Origin: Faecalicatena contorta
Lineage (GTDB): Bacteria; Bacillota; Clostridia; Lachnospirales; Lachnospiraceae
Direction: 5' to 3'
NCBI RefSeq assembly: GCF_003149105.1
Contig: NZ_QGDS01000001.1
Span: 325,334-389,333 of the forward strand
DNA: 64,000 nucleotides
Part shown: piece by piece, positions 35,577 to 43,672 of the stretch
Layout: each line of letters starts with the position of its first letter
Position numbering within the stretch: the stretch's first letter is position 1
Notes under the pieces: model-generated
Seen by the model: only the letters and a program-made list of their open reading frames with translations
Database searches by the model: none
Told to the model about the DNA's origin: nothing
Made by a program: the position numbers and the translations under genes

Positions 35577-35902
35577 TTTCCAGCTTCATAAACTTTCAGA
35601 GCGATATCGAAAACAGGAAGCTCTGTGGCAAGAACTGCAATTCCTTCTTTTTCGGCCTGCATAAGAGTTCCCTCGTCCAAAGTAACTCCCTCTGCTAAAA
35701 TGAGACAGGCAATGTCAGCCAGTGCTGCAACAGCCAGTGTATTTTTATTCCCCATCACAGTTACCCATACACCGTCCGCGGGAGCTTTGCTCATTGCAAT
35801 ACTGAGCAGGTCGCAACAGAAGACTTTAGACACTTCACGCTGTGGGTTTCCCTCTATTAATACCTTGCAATCCGGTAAATCTAAAACACTCTGTAATTTC
35901 AT
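35573..35902 (-). CDS. DRTGG-domain protein 2
   Basis: A 109-residue protein resembling the small DRTGG-fold ligand-binding domain. IEGNPQREVSKVFCCDLLS, VWVTVMGNKNTLAVAAL and the paired ILAEG...AEKEGIAVLATE pattern repeat the layout of the DRTGG protein at 37778-38122. The ATG at 35902 is preferred, with GGGAAGG upstream; longer frames extend into the neighbouring gene. Such domains occur in kinase regulators and CBS-linked proteins and may bind nucleotides. Its job here is unknown. Confidence 0.75.
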   Translation of the reverse strand: MKLQSVLDLPDCKVLIEGNPQREVSKVFCCDLLSIAMSKAPADGVWVTVMGNKNTLAVAALADIACLILAEGVTLDEGTLMQAEKEGIAVLATELPVFDIALKVYEAGK

Positions 35903-35906
35903 AGCA

Positions 35907-37310
35907 TTACCTTCCCTTCTTATTCTGCTGTTCCGGTACACCAAATGCATCCAGCTCTGTTGTAAGCTTATGAACATATTCCCGGAGCAGCTTTGCATTC
36001 TCGTCCTCAAGATCACAGGAACGGGCGGCGGCCTTGGAGAGGAAATCAATCTCTTTGGAAAGACTTGCAATATGCTCACGCAGAACATAGATACAGTCAT
36101 TACTGGTGGCTGCCCCCCTTACAATATCTTCGGCGAGAGTCTGGCAGGTGGGTGCTCCGCAGGAACCGCAATCCAGCCCCGGAAACTTCTTTGTCAGCTC
36201 CTCCACAGTGCTCATCATCTCTAAACTTTCTTTGAAAGTATTACCCAATCGGAATACCGGTTCATATTGGATTCCGTCATCCCAACCGATATTTTCCAGT
36301 TCAGGGTGGGCAGACAGATGGCTCTGTGACACGGGCTGATAACGCTGAAGACGCTTGGTCTTGGTTGTGGCTACATAGGCATTTTCCACAGTAAGAGTGC
36401 CGCCCACGCAGCCGCCGTTGCAGGCACCCAATTCGATAAATTTGAGGCCGTGTATTTTTTCATCTTCAATCTCTTCAAGAACACGCATAATATTTATAAT
36501 ACCGTCGGCAGCAAGATAGCTGTCAATTAAAAGGCCCCCTACTTCCCCACCTGAGTTGCCCCAGCCGAGCCCGATACGCCCGGACTTGGAAAGAGGTTTG
36601 AGATGGCTTTCGTCCCGGCTCATATGAGGGAGGAGCAGCGGATAAATATCTTTGATTGCTACTACGTTATCAACACTGCTTTTTTCAATTCCAAGGGGTG
36701 CCTTGACATAAGAAACTTTGGAGGGGCAAGGCGATATGAAGATAATCCCTATATCCTCTGAAGGGAGCCCTGTCTCTGCAATTGCCCGTGCTCTGGCAAT
36801 CTCAGCGGCAACTTCTACCGGAGGTTTTATAGGCAGAAGTTTGGAAAGGAGTGAAGGAAACTTCACGCGAATCAGCCGTATCACAGAGGGACAGGCAGAG
36901 CTGATAAACGGCCCTTCATCCGCATGGGCTTTCATGTATTCCCTGGAGGCTTCGGAAACTAATTCTGCGGCGGCGCTGACTTCATAAACATCATCAAATC
37001 CTAGTTTAAGCAGGGCATTCAATACAATATCTACATTGGTGAGATTGTTATACTGCGCATAGAGTGATGGTGCAGGGAGCGCTACCGTGTATTTGTAACG
37101 GTTTAGTACATTTAAAGAATCATAGATTGGAATTTTGGCATGATGGGGGCAGTAGCGGATACACCGGCCGCAATCTATACAAAATTTATCTATAATATGA
37201 GCTTTCCCATTATGTACCCGGATGGCCTGGGTGGGGCAGTATTTAATACAATTAATACAGCCCTGGCAGGCCTCCGTCTTCAAACGGACAGAACGCATAA
37301 ATTTATCCAT
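35907..37310 (-). CDS. [FeFe]-hydrogenase-like iron-sulfur protein, putative sensory type without PAS domain
   Basis: A 467-residue protein. Residues 14-60 hold two 4Fe-4S motifs (CQGCINCIKYCP, CIDCGRCIRYCP). The central domain aligns with the hydrogenase H-cluster domain through SSACPSVIR (L1), ISPCPSKVS (L2) and ELGACNGGCVGG (L3), so the cubane-ligand cysteines are kept but the proton-transfer cysteine of TSCCP is alanine. Near residue 395 a further cluster motif CGSCGAPTC follows, then a helical tail. Such changes are known from sensory-type hydrogenases. AAAGGAGCC precedes the start. Neighbours suggest a redox or H2 sensor rather than an H2-producing enzyme. Confidence 0.85.
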   Translation of the reverse strand: MDKFMRSVRLKTEACQGCINCIKYCPTQAIRVHNGKAHIIDKFCIDCGRCIRYCPHHAKIPIYDSLNVLNRYKYTVALPAPSLYAQYNNLTNVDIVLNALLKLGFDDVYEVSAAAELVSEASREYMKAHADEGPFISSACPSVIRLIRVKFPSLLSKLLPIKPPVEVAAEIARARAIAETGLPSEDIGIIFISPCPSKVSYVKAPLGIEKSSVDNVVAIKDIYPLLLPHMSRDESHLKPLSKSGRIGLGWGNSGGEVGGLLIDSYLAADGIINIMRVLEEIEDEKIHGLKFIELGACNGGCVGGTLTVENAYVATTKTKRLQRYQPVSQSHLSAHPELENIGWDDGIQYEPVFRLGNTFKESLEMMSTVEELTKKFPGLDCGSCGAPTCQTLAEDIVRGAATSNDCIYVLREHIASLSKEIDFLSKAAARSCDLEDENAKLLREYVHKLTTELDAFGVPEQQNKKGR

Positions 37311-37351
37311 GATGGCTCCTTTCTGTCATGTTATTTCAGAAAAAACGGAAA

Positions 37352-37777
37352 TTATAACAGGTGTACTTTCATAGTAACTGTAGTCCCCACGCCCAGCTCG
37401 GACTCTATCTGAAATTCATCGGAATACTTTTTCATATTAGGAAGCCCCATCCCGGCGCCAAAGCCAAGGGAGCGGACTTCTTCCGGGGCCGTAGAATATC
37501 CCTCCTGCATGGCCTTAGAAATGTCAGCAATTCCAGGACCTTTGTCAGCGAGTACCATAATGATTTCCTCATTGGAAATGGTGACAGTGATTTCGCCGCC
37601 GTCGGCGTGAATCACCATATTAATCTCGCCTTCATACATGGAGATTGCAACCTTTCGGATGGCCTGGTTATCAACACCGAGCATCTTCAGCTTATTCTTA
37701 ATATCACTGCTGGCTTCTCCGGCACGTGTGAAATCATCTCCTGATATGGAATAGGTAAATATTAACTGTTCTTCCAT
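37352..37777 (-). CDS. RsbW-like ATP-binding protein (GHKL ATPase)
   Basis: A 141-residue GHKL ATPase. The N box is seen as SMYEGEINMVIHA, then VLADKGPGIADI and the G-rich RSLGFGAGMGLPNMKK, ending with GVGTTVTMKV. This is the fold of anti-sigma kinases such as RsbW and SpoIIAB. AGAGGAGGTG precedes the start. It follows the DRTGG gene with no gap. No STAS partner or sigma factor gene is in the window, so it may phosphorylate or regulate another partner, possibly together with the SpoIIE-type phosphatase nearby. Confidence 0.86.
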   Translation of the reverse strand: MEEQLIFTYSISGDDFTRAGEASSDIKNKLKMLGVDNQAIRKVAISMYEGEINMVIHADGGEITVTISNEEIIMVLADKGPGIADISKAMQEGYSTAPEEVRSLGFGAGMGLPNMKKYSDEFQIESELGVGTTVTMKVHLL

Positions 37778-38122
37778 TTAAACACCTCCTCTAAGTCCAT
37801 GTTCATAGAGGATACCGCATGTAGTAAACATGAAATGACCGGTAGAAAGAATTACCATTCCTTTTCCCTGTGCAAGTGCCACAATATGCTCATCCGGCAT
37901 TTTGCCATGTACAAAGATAACACAGGCAATATCCAGCATCTCCGCAGTCCTTACAACCTGAGGATTGCACAAACCGGTAATTAACACTGAGCATTGTTCC
38001 GCAAAAGCAAGGACATCGCTCATCATATCGGCTGAAAAGGCAAACGTTGTATCCAAATCCAATAATTCTTCTCCGAATAAAATATCGGCATCCAGCAGTT
38101 TCTGAATTTCCTTTATTGTCAT
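37778..38122 (-). CDS. DRTGG-domain protein 1
   Basis: A 114-residue protein, first gene of the minus-strand operon. MTIKEIQKLLDADIL opens it, similar to many DRTGG proteins, followed by VLITGLCNPQVVRTAEM and VFVHGKMPDEHIVALAQ-like segments and GMVILSTGHFMF. GGGAGGGCCT precedes the ATG at 38122. It abuts the RsbW-like gene. A second DRTGG protein lies further down the same operon. Confidence 0.76.
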   Translation of the reverse strand: MTIKEIQKLLDADILFGEELLDLDTTFAFSADMMSDVLAFAEQCSVLITGLCNPQVVRTAEMLDIACVIFVHGKMPDEHIVALAQGKGMVILSTGHFMFTTCGILYEHGLRGGV

Positions 38123-38169
38123 AGGCCCTCCCGTAGAAAAGTGTTTATGTAAGGTAAAAACTTGCATTT

Positions 38170-38198
38170 AGTATAGCATTTGGGCAGGCAAAAAGCAA
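38170..38198 (-). promoter_or_regulatory. Promoter of the minus-strand hydrogenase regulatory operon
   Basis: On the minus strand a -35 TTGCTT (38193-38198) and a -10 TATACT (38170-38175) are 17 bp apart. The start would give a leader of about 40 nt before the DRTGG gene. Confidence 0.78.
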
Positions 38199-38342
38199 TG
38201 TTCACAATTATGCCAAACTTATAAAAAACAAGAAAAAAAGGAAATGGAATAGGTTAAATTTTAGAAAAATTTTTCCGAATTTGAGAAAGATATCAGCAAA
38301 AACCAACAAATATACAAATAAATAATGCTGGAAAATAGTCAT

Positions 38343-38354
38343 ATATCATGATAT
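38343..38354. promoter_or_regulatory. 12-bp palindrome upstream of hydC1
   Basis: ATATCATGATAT is a perfect palindrome, overlapped by a further GATATCAT. TATCA/TGATA half-sites also occur in the inverted repeat before hydC2 at 46642-46663. A shared regulator is possible. Confidence 0.42.
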
Positions 38355-38397
38355 CATAATGTAAATTATAGATAAAATAAAAAATGGAGGTCAAGTG

Positions 38398-38892
38398 ATG
38401 CTCGCAAAGAAGGAGACAGTTCCGTTCTCAGGAACAAAGGAACAAGAAGAATCATTATTAAAAGTGATATCTGAGCTGAAAGATGAAAAAGGTGCAATGA
38501 TGCCAATCTTACAAAAAGCCCAGGATATCTACGGCTACCTTCCAATAGAGGTACAAACGATAATTTCCAATGAAACAGGAATCCCTCTGGAAAAGATTTA
38601 CGGTGTAGCAACATTTTATTCACAATTCACATTAAGCCCTAAGGGAAAATACCAGATTTCCGTCTGTCTTGGAACCGCCTGTTATGTAAAAGGCTCGGGA
38701 GATATTTACAATGCATTGATGGAAAAGCTTGGGATTGTAGGCGGAGAGTGCACACCGGACGGGAAGTTTTCCCTGGATGCCTGCCGCTGTGTAGGGGCCT
38801 GTGGGTTGGCACCGGTCCTGATGGTAAACGGCGAGGTGTACGGCCGCCTGTCAGTAGATGATATTGATGATGTCTTAGCAAAATACGAATAG
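38398..38892 (+). CDS. hydC: HydC1, NuoE-like 2Fe-2S subunit of a trimeric [FeFe]-hydrogenase
   Basis: A 164-residue thioredoxin-fold subunit. The N-terminal helical part has AQDIYGYLP and GVATFYSQF. The four 2Fe-2S cysteines are in CLGTACYV (two) and DACRCVGACGLAP (two of the C-terminal set). It passes electrons within the NAD-linked hydrogenase. GGAGG lies upstream of ATG 38398; a GTG directly before it is the alternative start. First gene of the plus-strand hydrogenase run. Confidence 0.93.
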   Translation: MLAKKETVPFSGTKEQEESLLKVISELKDEKGAMMPILQKAQDIYGYLPIEVQTIISNETGIPLEKIYGVATFYSQFTLSPKGKYQISVCLGTACYVKGSGDIYNALMEKLGIVGGECTPDGKFSLDACRCVGACGLAPVLMVNGEVYGRLSVDDIDDVLAKYE

Positions 38893-38894
38893 CT

Positions 38895-39455
38895 ATGATG
38901 CCGGAAATATCGCTGAACATATTGGATGTGGCTGAAAATTCTGTATGTGCAGGAGCATCACTTATTGAAATAAGGGTTTCTGTGCTGAAGTCAGCGGACA
39001 CGCTGACTGTTGTCATCAAGGATAACGGCTGTGGTATGTCTGCAGAACAGGTAGAAAAGGTGCAGGACCCATTTTACACAACTAGGACTACGAGAAGAGT
39101 AGGTTTGGGAGTGCCTTTTTTCAAACAAGCTGCAGAAAGTACGGGAGGAAGCTTTTCCATTGTGTCAGAGCTGGGAAAAGGAACAGTTGTAAAAGCTGTT
39201 TTTAAATTATCACATATAGACAGAATGCCGCTGGGTGATATAAATACAACAATCTATACGCTGGTTGTTTTTAATGAAAAGATTCATTTTATCTATACAT
39301 ATCAATATGACGAGAATGAATTTGTGTTGGATACCCGGGAAATCCGGGAGATATTAGGGGAAGATATTTCGTTCTCCAATCCGGAAGTTTCAGGGTTCAT
39401 TAAAGAATATCTCAAATCCAATAAAGAGGAAACAGACCAGGGGGCGGATATATAG
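38895..39455 (+). CDS. GHKL ATPase-domain protein (histidine-kinase-like) with C-terminal extension
   Basis: A 186-residue protein. Residues 1 to about 105 are a histidine-kinase-type ATPase: LNILDVAENSVCAGAS (N box), IKDNGCGMSAEQ, a DPFYTTRTTRRVGLGVPF lid and GKGTVVKAVF. The last 80 residues are not recognised. There is no phospho-accepting histidine domain. It begins two bases after hydC1. It is inserted within the hydrogenase subunit genes, as often in Clostridia, and may tune hydrogenase expression or assembly; the role is not known. Confidence 0.82.
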   Translation: MMPEISLNILDVAENSVCAGASLIEIRVSVLKSADTLTVVIKDNGCGMSAEQVEKVQDPFYTTRTTRRVGLGVPFFKQAAESTGGSFSIVSELGKGTVVKAVFKLSHIDRMPLGDINTTIYTLVVFNEKIHFIYTYQYDENEFVLDTREIREILGEDISFSNPEVSGFIKEYLKSNKEETDQGADI

Positions 39456-39456
39456 G

Positions 39457-39511
39457 AAGGAAAGAACCATGCTGCTAAGTTCGAAAGAACCTCATTAAGT
39501 AGTATAAGCAG
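39457..39511 (+). repeat. Divergent hairpin repeat copy H (short form)
   Basis: A variant short-form copy between the ATPase and ferredoxin genes. AGTTC GAAA GAACCT forms a short GNRA-capped hairpin, flanked by TGCTGCTAAG and ATTAAGTAGTATAAGCAG, which resemble the outer parts of the better copies. Confidence 0.55.
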
Positions 39512-39540
39512 TGGGAAGAGGATAGGAATGGAGGAAATAT

Positions 39541-39921
39541 ATGAAATCTCTTGAAGAATTACGCGCAATCAGAGAAAAAATGCAGGGAAAAGTCGGAGTC
39601 CGCGCAGAAAATGAAGACCAGACCAGAGTGATTGTAGGAATGGCAACCTGTGGTATTGCAAGTGGTGCAAGACCGGTTCTGACCGCTCTTTCAGATGCAG
39701 TCCAGGAACAGGGACTTTTAAATATTAATGTGACCCAGACAGGCTGTATCGGGCTGTGTCAGTATGAGCCGATTATTGAGGTTATGGAACCAGGCAAGGA
39801 GAAAGTTACATATGTAAAAATGACTCCTGAAAAAGCGATGGAAGTATTGAGAATGCATTTGCTGGATGGCCAGGTGGTGACAAAATACACATTAGGCGCT
39901 GCAAAAAAGAGTGCTGAATAA
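39541..39921 (+). CDS. Thioredoxin-fold 2Fe-2S ferredoxin
   Basis: A 126-residue ferredoxin of the type often found before hydB. The cysteines are in MATCGIASGARP and TQTGCIGLCQYEP, giving the four ligands of a 2Fe-2S cluster. AATGGAGG precedes the start, and hydB1 begins 14 bp later. The second hydrogenase operon lacks this gene, so the two complexes may differ in composition. Confidence 0.9.
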   Translation: MKSLEELRAIREKMQGKVGVRAENEDQTRVIVGMATCGIASGARPVLTALSDAVQEQGLLNINVTQTGCIGLCQYEPIIEVMEPGKEKVTYVKMTPEKAMEVLRMHLLDGQVVTKYTLGAAKKSAE

Positions 39922-39935
39922 GAAAAAGGAGGCAA

Positions 39936-41729
39936 ATGATTATGTATCGTTCGCATGTTTTGGTTTGTGGTGGAACAGGCTGTACTTCCTCCGGAAGCCA
40001 GAGGATTATAAATAAGCTGGAAAAAGAGATTAAAGCACAGGAGCTGCAGGAAGAAGTCGGCGTTGTAAAAACCGGTTGTTTCGGATTATGTGCCCTGGGT
40101 CCTATTATGATAGTTTATCCGGAAGGCTCGTTTTATTCCATGGTTCAGGAAGAAGACATCCCGGAAATTGTATCAGAGCATCTGCTAAAAGGAAGGGTTG
40201 TAAAACGTCTTCTTTACGATGAAACAACAAAGACAGACGATATTCTCCCACTGAATGAGACGAACTTCTACAAAAAGCAGAGAAGAGTTGCACTGCGCAA
40301 CTGTGGTGTTATCAATCCGGAGAATATTGAGGAGTACATAGGGACAGGCGGTTATGAAGCATTGGGAGTCGTGCTGACAGAAAAGACACCGGAGGATGTT
40401 ATTCAGATTCTTTTGGACAGTGGTCTGAGAGGAAGAGGGGGCGCCGGATTTCCCACGGGATTGAAGTGGAAATTTGCGGCAGCAAATGATGCAGAGCAGA
40501 AGTATGTATGCTGTAATGCGGATGAAGGTGATCCGGGAGCATTTATGGACCGTTCCGTATTGGAAGGTGATCCTCATGTTGTTCTGGAAGCAATGACAAT
40601 TGCAGGTTATGCCATCGGTGCATCCCAGGGTTACATCTATGTACGTGCAGAGTATCCAATCGCAGTAAAGCGTCTGGAAATTGCAATAGACCAGGCAAGA
40701 GAATACGGTCTGCTTGGAAAAAATATTTTTGGAAGCGGCTTTGATTTTGATATTGAACTGAGACTTGGCGCAGGTGCCTTTGTCTGTGGAGAAGAGACAG
40801 CGCTTATGACCTCCATCGAAGGAAATAGAGGAGAACCGAGACCCCGTCCGCCGTTCCCCGCAGTAAAGGGATTATTCCAGAGACCTACCATTTTGAACAA
40901 TGTTGAAACTTATGCAAATATTCCTCAGATTATTGTGAACGGCCCGGAGTGGTTTGCGTCTATGGGTACGGAGAAGTCAAAAGGAACGAAAGTATTTGCT
41001 CTTGGCGGTAAGATTAACAATACAGGTCTGGTGGAGATTCCAATGGGAACCACACTGCGGGAGATTGTTGAAGAAATCGGCGGCGGTGTTCCTGACGGCA
41101 AGAAGTTCAAAGCTGCACAGACGGGAGGTCCATCCGGTGGATGTATCCCGGCTGAGCATTTTGATGTGCCCATCGATTATGATAACCTGCTTGCCATCGG
41201 CTCCATGATGGGGTCAGGCGGTCTGATTGTTATGGACGAAGACAACTGTATGGTAGACATTGCAAAATTCTTCCTGGAATTTACAGTAGATGAATCCTGC
41301 GGTAAGTGCACACCGTGCCGTATTGGTACAAGACGTATGCTGGAGATTCTGGAAAAAATCACGAAAGGCCAGGCAACGATGGCCGATTTGGATAAACTGG
41401 AAGAACTGTGTTATCATCTGAAATCCAATTCTCTGTGTGCTTTGGGGCAGACAGCACCTAACCCGGTACTTTCTACTCTCCGTTATTTCAGAGATGAATA
41501 TGTTGCACATATCACCGATAAGAGATGCCCGTCAGGGGTATGTAAAGACTTGCTCCAGTACAAGATTGATGCAGACAAATGTAAGGGATGTACTTTATGT
41601 GCAAGAGTCTGTCCGGCAGATGCAATTACCGGCAGCGTAAAAGAAATACACATGATAAATCCGGAAAAATGTGTCAAGTGCGGTGCCTGTATGGAAAAAT
41701 GCCGTTTCGGTGCAATTTACAAAGAGTAA
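39936..41729 (+). CDS. hydB: HydB1, NuoF-like flavin/NADH subunit of trimeric [FeFe]-hydrogenase
   Basis: A 597-residue protein. An N-terminal thioredoxin-like 2Fe-2S domain (VCGGTGCTSSGS, CFGLCALGP) is followed by the NuoF core with RGRGGAGFPTGLKW, NADEGDPGAFMDRS for FMN/NADH, ESCGKCTPCRIGT for a 4Fe-4S cluster, and a C-terminal pair of 4Fe-4S motifs (CKGCTLCARVCP, CVKCGACMEKCR). This layout fits the subunit where NAD(P)H and ferredoxin electrons meet. AAAAAGGAGG precedes ATG 39936; ATG 39942 is possible. Confidence 0.95.
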   Translation: MIMYRSHVLVCGGTGCTSSGSQRIINKLEKEIKAQELQEEVGVVKTGCFGLCALGPIMIVYPEGSFYSMVQEEDIPEIVSEHLLKGRVVKRLLYDETTKTDDILPLNETNFYKKQRRVALRNCGVINPENIEEYIGTGGYEALGVVLTEKTPEDVIQILLDSGLRGRGGAGFPTGLKWKFAAANDAEQKYVCCNADEGDPGAFMDRSVLEGDPHVVLEAMTIAGYAIGASQGYIYVRAEYPIAVKRLEIAIDQAREYGLLGKNIFGSGFDFDIELRLGAGAFVCGEETALMTSIEGNRGEPRPRPPFPAVKGLFQRPTILNNVETYANIPQIIVNGPEWFASMGTEKSKGTKVFALGGKINNTGLVEIPMGTTLREIVEEIGGGVPDGKKFKAAQTGGPSGGCIPAEHFDVPIDYDNLLAIGSMMGSGGLIVMDEDNCMVDIAKFFLEFTVDESCGKCTPCRIGTRRMLEILEKITKGQATMADLDKLEELCYHLKSNSLCALGQTAPNPVLSTLRYFRDEYVAHITDKRCPSGVCKDLLQYKIDADKCKGCTLCARVCPADAITGSVKEIHMINPEKCVKCGACMEKCRFGAIYKE

Positions 41730-41743
41730 TGGAGGATAGAAAA

Positions 41744-43486
41744 ATGGAAAATGTAAATATAAAAATCAATGGCCTGGATGTCTGTGCACCGGCAGGCTCT
41801 ACGATTCTGGATGCGGCACATATTGCAGGAGTTAAAATCCCAACTTTGTGTTTTCTGAAGGAAATCAATGAGATTGGTGCCTGCCGCATGTGTGTCGTAG
41901 AAGTAAAAGGCGCAAGGAATCTGGTTGCAGCCTGTGTGCACCCGATCAATGAGGGAATGGAAATTCTTACGAATACGTCTGCACTGATTGAATCCAGAAG
42001 ACGCACGCTGGAACTGATTCTTTCAACTCATGATAAAAGATGCCTTTCCTGTGTAAGAAGCGGCAAGTGCGAGCTGCAGGAGCTTTGTCAGGAATTGGGC
42101 GTAGAAGATGAAAATTACTTTGAAGGGGAATCCCCTGAATATGAGCTGGATGAAAGTGCTGCCCACATGATCCGTGACAATAACAAATGTATTCTCTGCA
42201 GAAGATGTACTGCTGTCTGTGAGAAGGTTCAGTCTGTAGCAGTAATCGGACCGAATAACAGAGGATTTTCAACATTCATTGGCTCCGCTTTTGATATGGG
42301 GCTGGGAGATACAAGCTGCGTATCCTGCGGACAGTGTATTGTAGCCTGTCCCACAGGTGCATTGTATGAGAAAGATTTTACGGATGATGTGCTTGCGGCA
42401 ATCGCAGATGAGAGCAAACATGTGATTGTACAGCCGGCACCTTCTGTAAGAGCAGCCCTGGGAGAAGAGTTTGGCTATCCTATGGGAACCGATGTAGAGG
42501 GCAAACTGGCTGCCGCACTGCGGAGAATTGGATTTGACAGAGTCTTTGATACTGACTTTAGTGCAGATTTGACAATTATAGAAGAGGCACATGAATTCCT
42601 TGGGCGTGTGCAAAACGGCGGGGTTCTTCCACTGCTGACGTCCTGTTCACCGGGATGGATTAAATACTGTGAGCATTATTATCCGGATCAGCTGGAACAC
42701 CTGTCAAGCTGCAAGTCACCTCAGCAAATGTTCGGTGCGGTTGCAAAGACATATTATGCTGAAAAAATGGGGCTTGATCCAAAAAATATCGTATGTGTCA
42801 GCGTAATGCCATGTACCGCGAAGAAGTTTGAAATTGACCGTGAGGACCAGAATGCGGCCGGAGTACCTGATGTAGATATTTCTATCACAACAAGGGAATT
42901 GGCACGTTTGATCCGTAAATTGGGCATTGACTTTAAGAGCCTGCCTGACGAACCCTTTGATGATCCGCTGGGTGAGTCTACGGGAGCGGGTGTTATTTTC
43001 GGCGCTACCGGCGGTGTTATGGAAGCAGCACTGCGTACGGCAGTAGAAACACTGACAGGGGAAGAACTGGAAAATGTAGAATTCCAGGAAGTCCGCGGTA
43101 CGCAAGGGATTAAAGAAGCGACTTACAATGTGGCAGGAATGGACGTGAAGGTGGCAGTTGCTTCCGGCTTGTCCAATGCAAAGCAGATTATGGATAAGGT
43201 CCGCGCAGGAGAAGCAGATTATCACTTTGTTGAGATTATGGGCTGCCCGGGCGGATGTGTGAACGGCGGGGGACAGCCACAGGTACACGCAGAAGTGCGA
43301 AACTATGTGGATGTCAGAGCTATCCGCGCAAAGGCATTGTATGATAATGATGAGGCAAAGGCAATCAGAAAATCACATGAGAACCCTTCTATCAAGAGAT
43401 TATATGAGGAATTTCTTGGTGAACCCGGCGGTGAAAAAGCACATCATATACTACATACAACCTATGTAAAACGCAGCATTAATTAA
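41744..43486 (+). CDS. hydA: HydA1, catalytic [FeFe]-hydrogenase subunit (bifurcating type)
   Basis: A 580-residue catalytic subunit. Clusters in order: N-terminal 2Fe-2S (ACRMCVVE), a His-Cys3 cluster (HDKRCLSCVRSGKC), two 4Fe-4S (CILCRRCTAVC, CVSCGQCIVACP), then the H-cluster motifs LTSCSPGW, VMPCTAKKFE and EIMGCPGGCVNGGGQP. The L1 motif has TSCSP rather than TSCCP. GGAGG lies 8 bases before the ATG at 41744. With HydB1 and HydC1 it would couple NADH and ferredoxin to H2. Confidence 0.95.
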   Translation: MENVNIKINGLDVCAPAGSTILDAAHIAGVKIPTLCFLKEINEIGACRMCVVEVKGARNLVAACVHPINEGMEILTNTSALIESRRRTLELILSTHDKRCLSCVRSGKCELQELCQELGVEDENYFEGESPEYELDESAAHMIRDNNKCILCRRCTAVCEKVQSVAVIGPNNRGFSTFIGSAFDMGLGDTSCVSCGQCIVACPTGALYEKDFTDDVLAAIADESKHVIVQPAPSVRAALGEEFGYPMGTDVEGKLAAALRRIGFDRVFDTDFSADLTIIEEAHEFLGRVQNGGVLPLLTSCSPGWIKYCEHYYPDQLEHLSSCKSPQQMFGAVAKTYYAEKMGLDPKNIVCVSVMPCTAKKFEIDREDQNAAGVPDVDISITTRELARLIRKLGIDFKSLPDEPFDDPLGESTGAGVIFGATGGVMEAALRTAVETLTGEELENVEFQEVRGTQGIKEATYNVAGMDVKVAVASGLSNAKQIMDKVRAGEADYHFVEIMGCPGGCVNGGGQPQVHAEVRNYVDVRAIRAKALYDNDEAKAIRKSHENPSIKRLYEEFLGEPGGEKAHHILHTTYVKRSIN

Positions 43487-43491
43487 AAAGC

Positions 43492-43594
43492 GAAACATCC
43501 ATGTGACTAAGGTGCGAAAATACCCCACCTTAGCCCACAGGATGTACTTTGCTGCTAAGGCTTGAAAAGACCAAGCCTTTAGCGGTATAAGCAG
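43492..43594 (+). repeat. Hairpin repeat copy F (long form)
   Basis: A long-form copy after hydA1. Left half: AAGGTGCGAAAATACCCCACCTTAG, where GGTG pairs with CACC, unlike the GGCG/CGTC of copy C. Right half: CTAAGGCTTG AAAAGAC CAAGCC. Outer arms CATCC/GGATG are present. It shows the family is not restricted to the B12 genes. Confidence 0.83.
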
Positions 43595-43596
43595 AG

Positions 43597-43641
43597 AGAA
43601 CACCGTGATAGCGGATGATACGGGCCGCATTACGGTGTTCT
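43597..43641 (+). promoter_or_regulatory. Structured inverted repeat before the hydrogenase-PAS sensor gene
   Basis: AGAACACCGT (43597-43606) and ACGGTGTTCT (43632-43641) are perfect 10-bp arms, with an inner GCGG/CCGC pair. No T tract follows, so it is not a standard terminator. It could be an RNA stem between hydA1 and the sensor gene, or an operator. Confidence 0.6.
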
Positions 43642-43672
43642 AAATCGTGTAAGATGAGAGGAGCATGGAATC

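Noticed and set aside
38193..38215. Rex (NAD+/NADH) repressor site near the hydrogenase promoter
   Set aside because: Only one half resembling TTGTGAA is visible on the minus strand; the second half does not match, so the palindrome expected for Rex is missing.
41588..41743. Longer HydA1 starting inside hydB1
   Set aside because: The ATG at 41744 has GGAGG at the right distance and gives the expected 2Fe-2S N-terminus.
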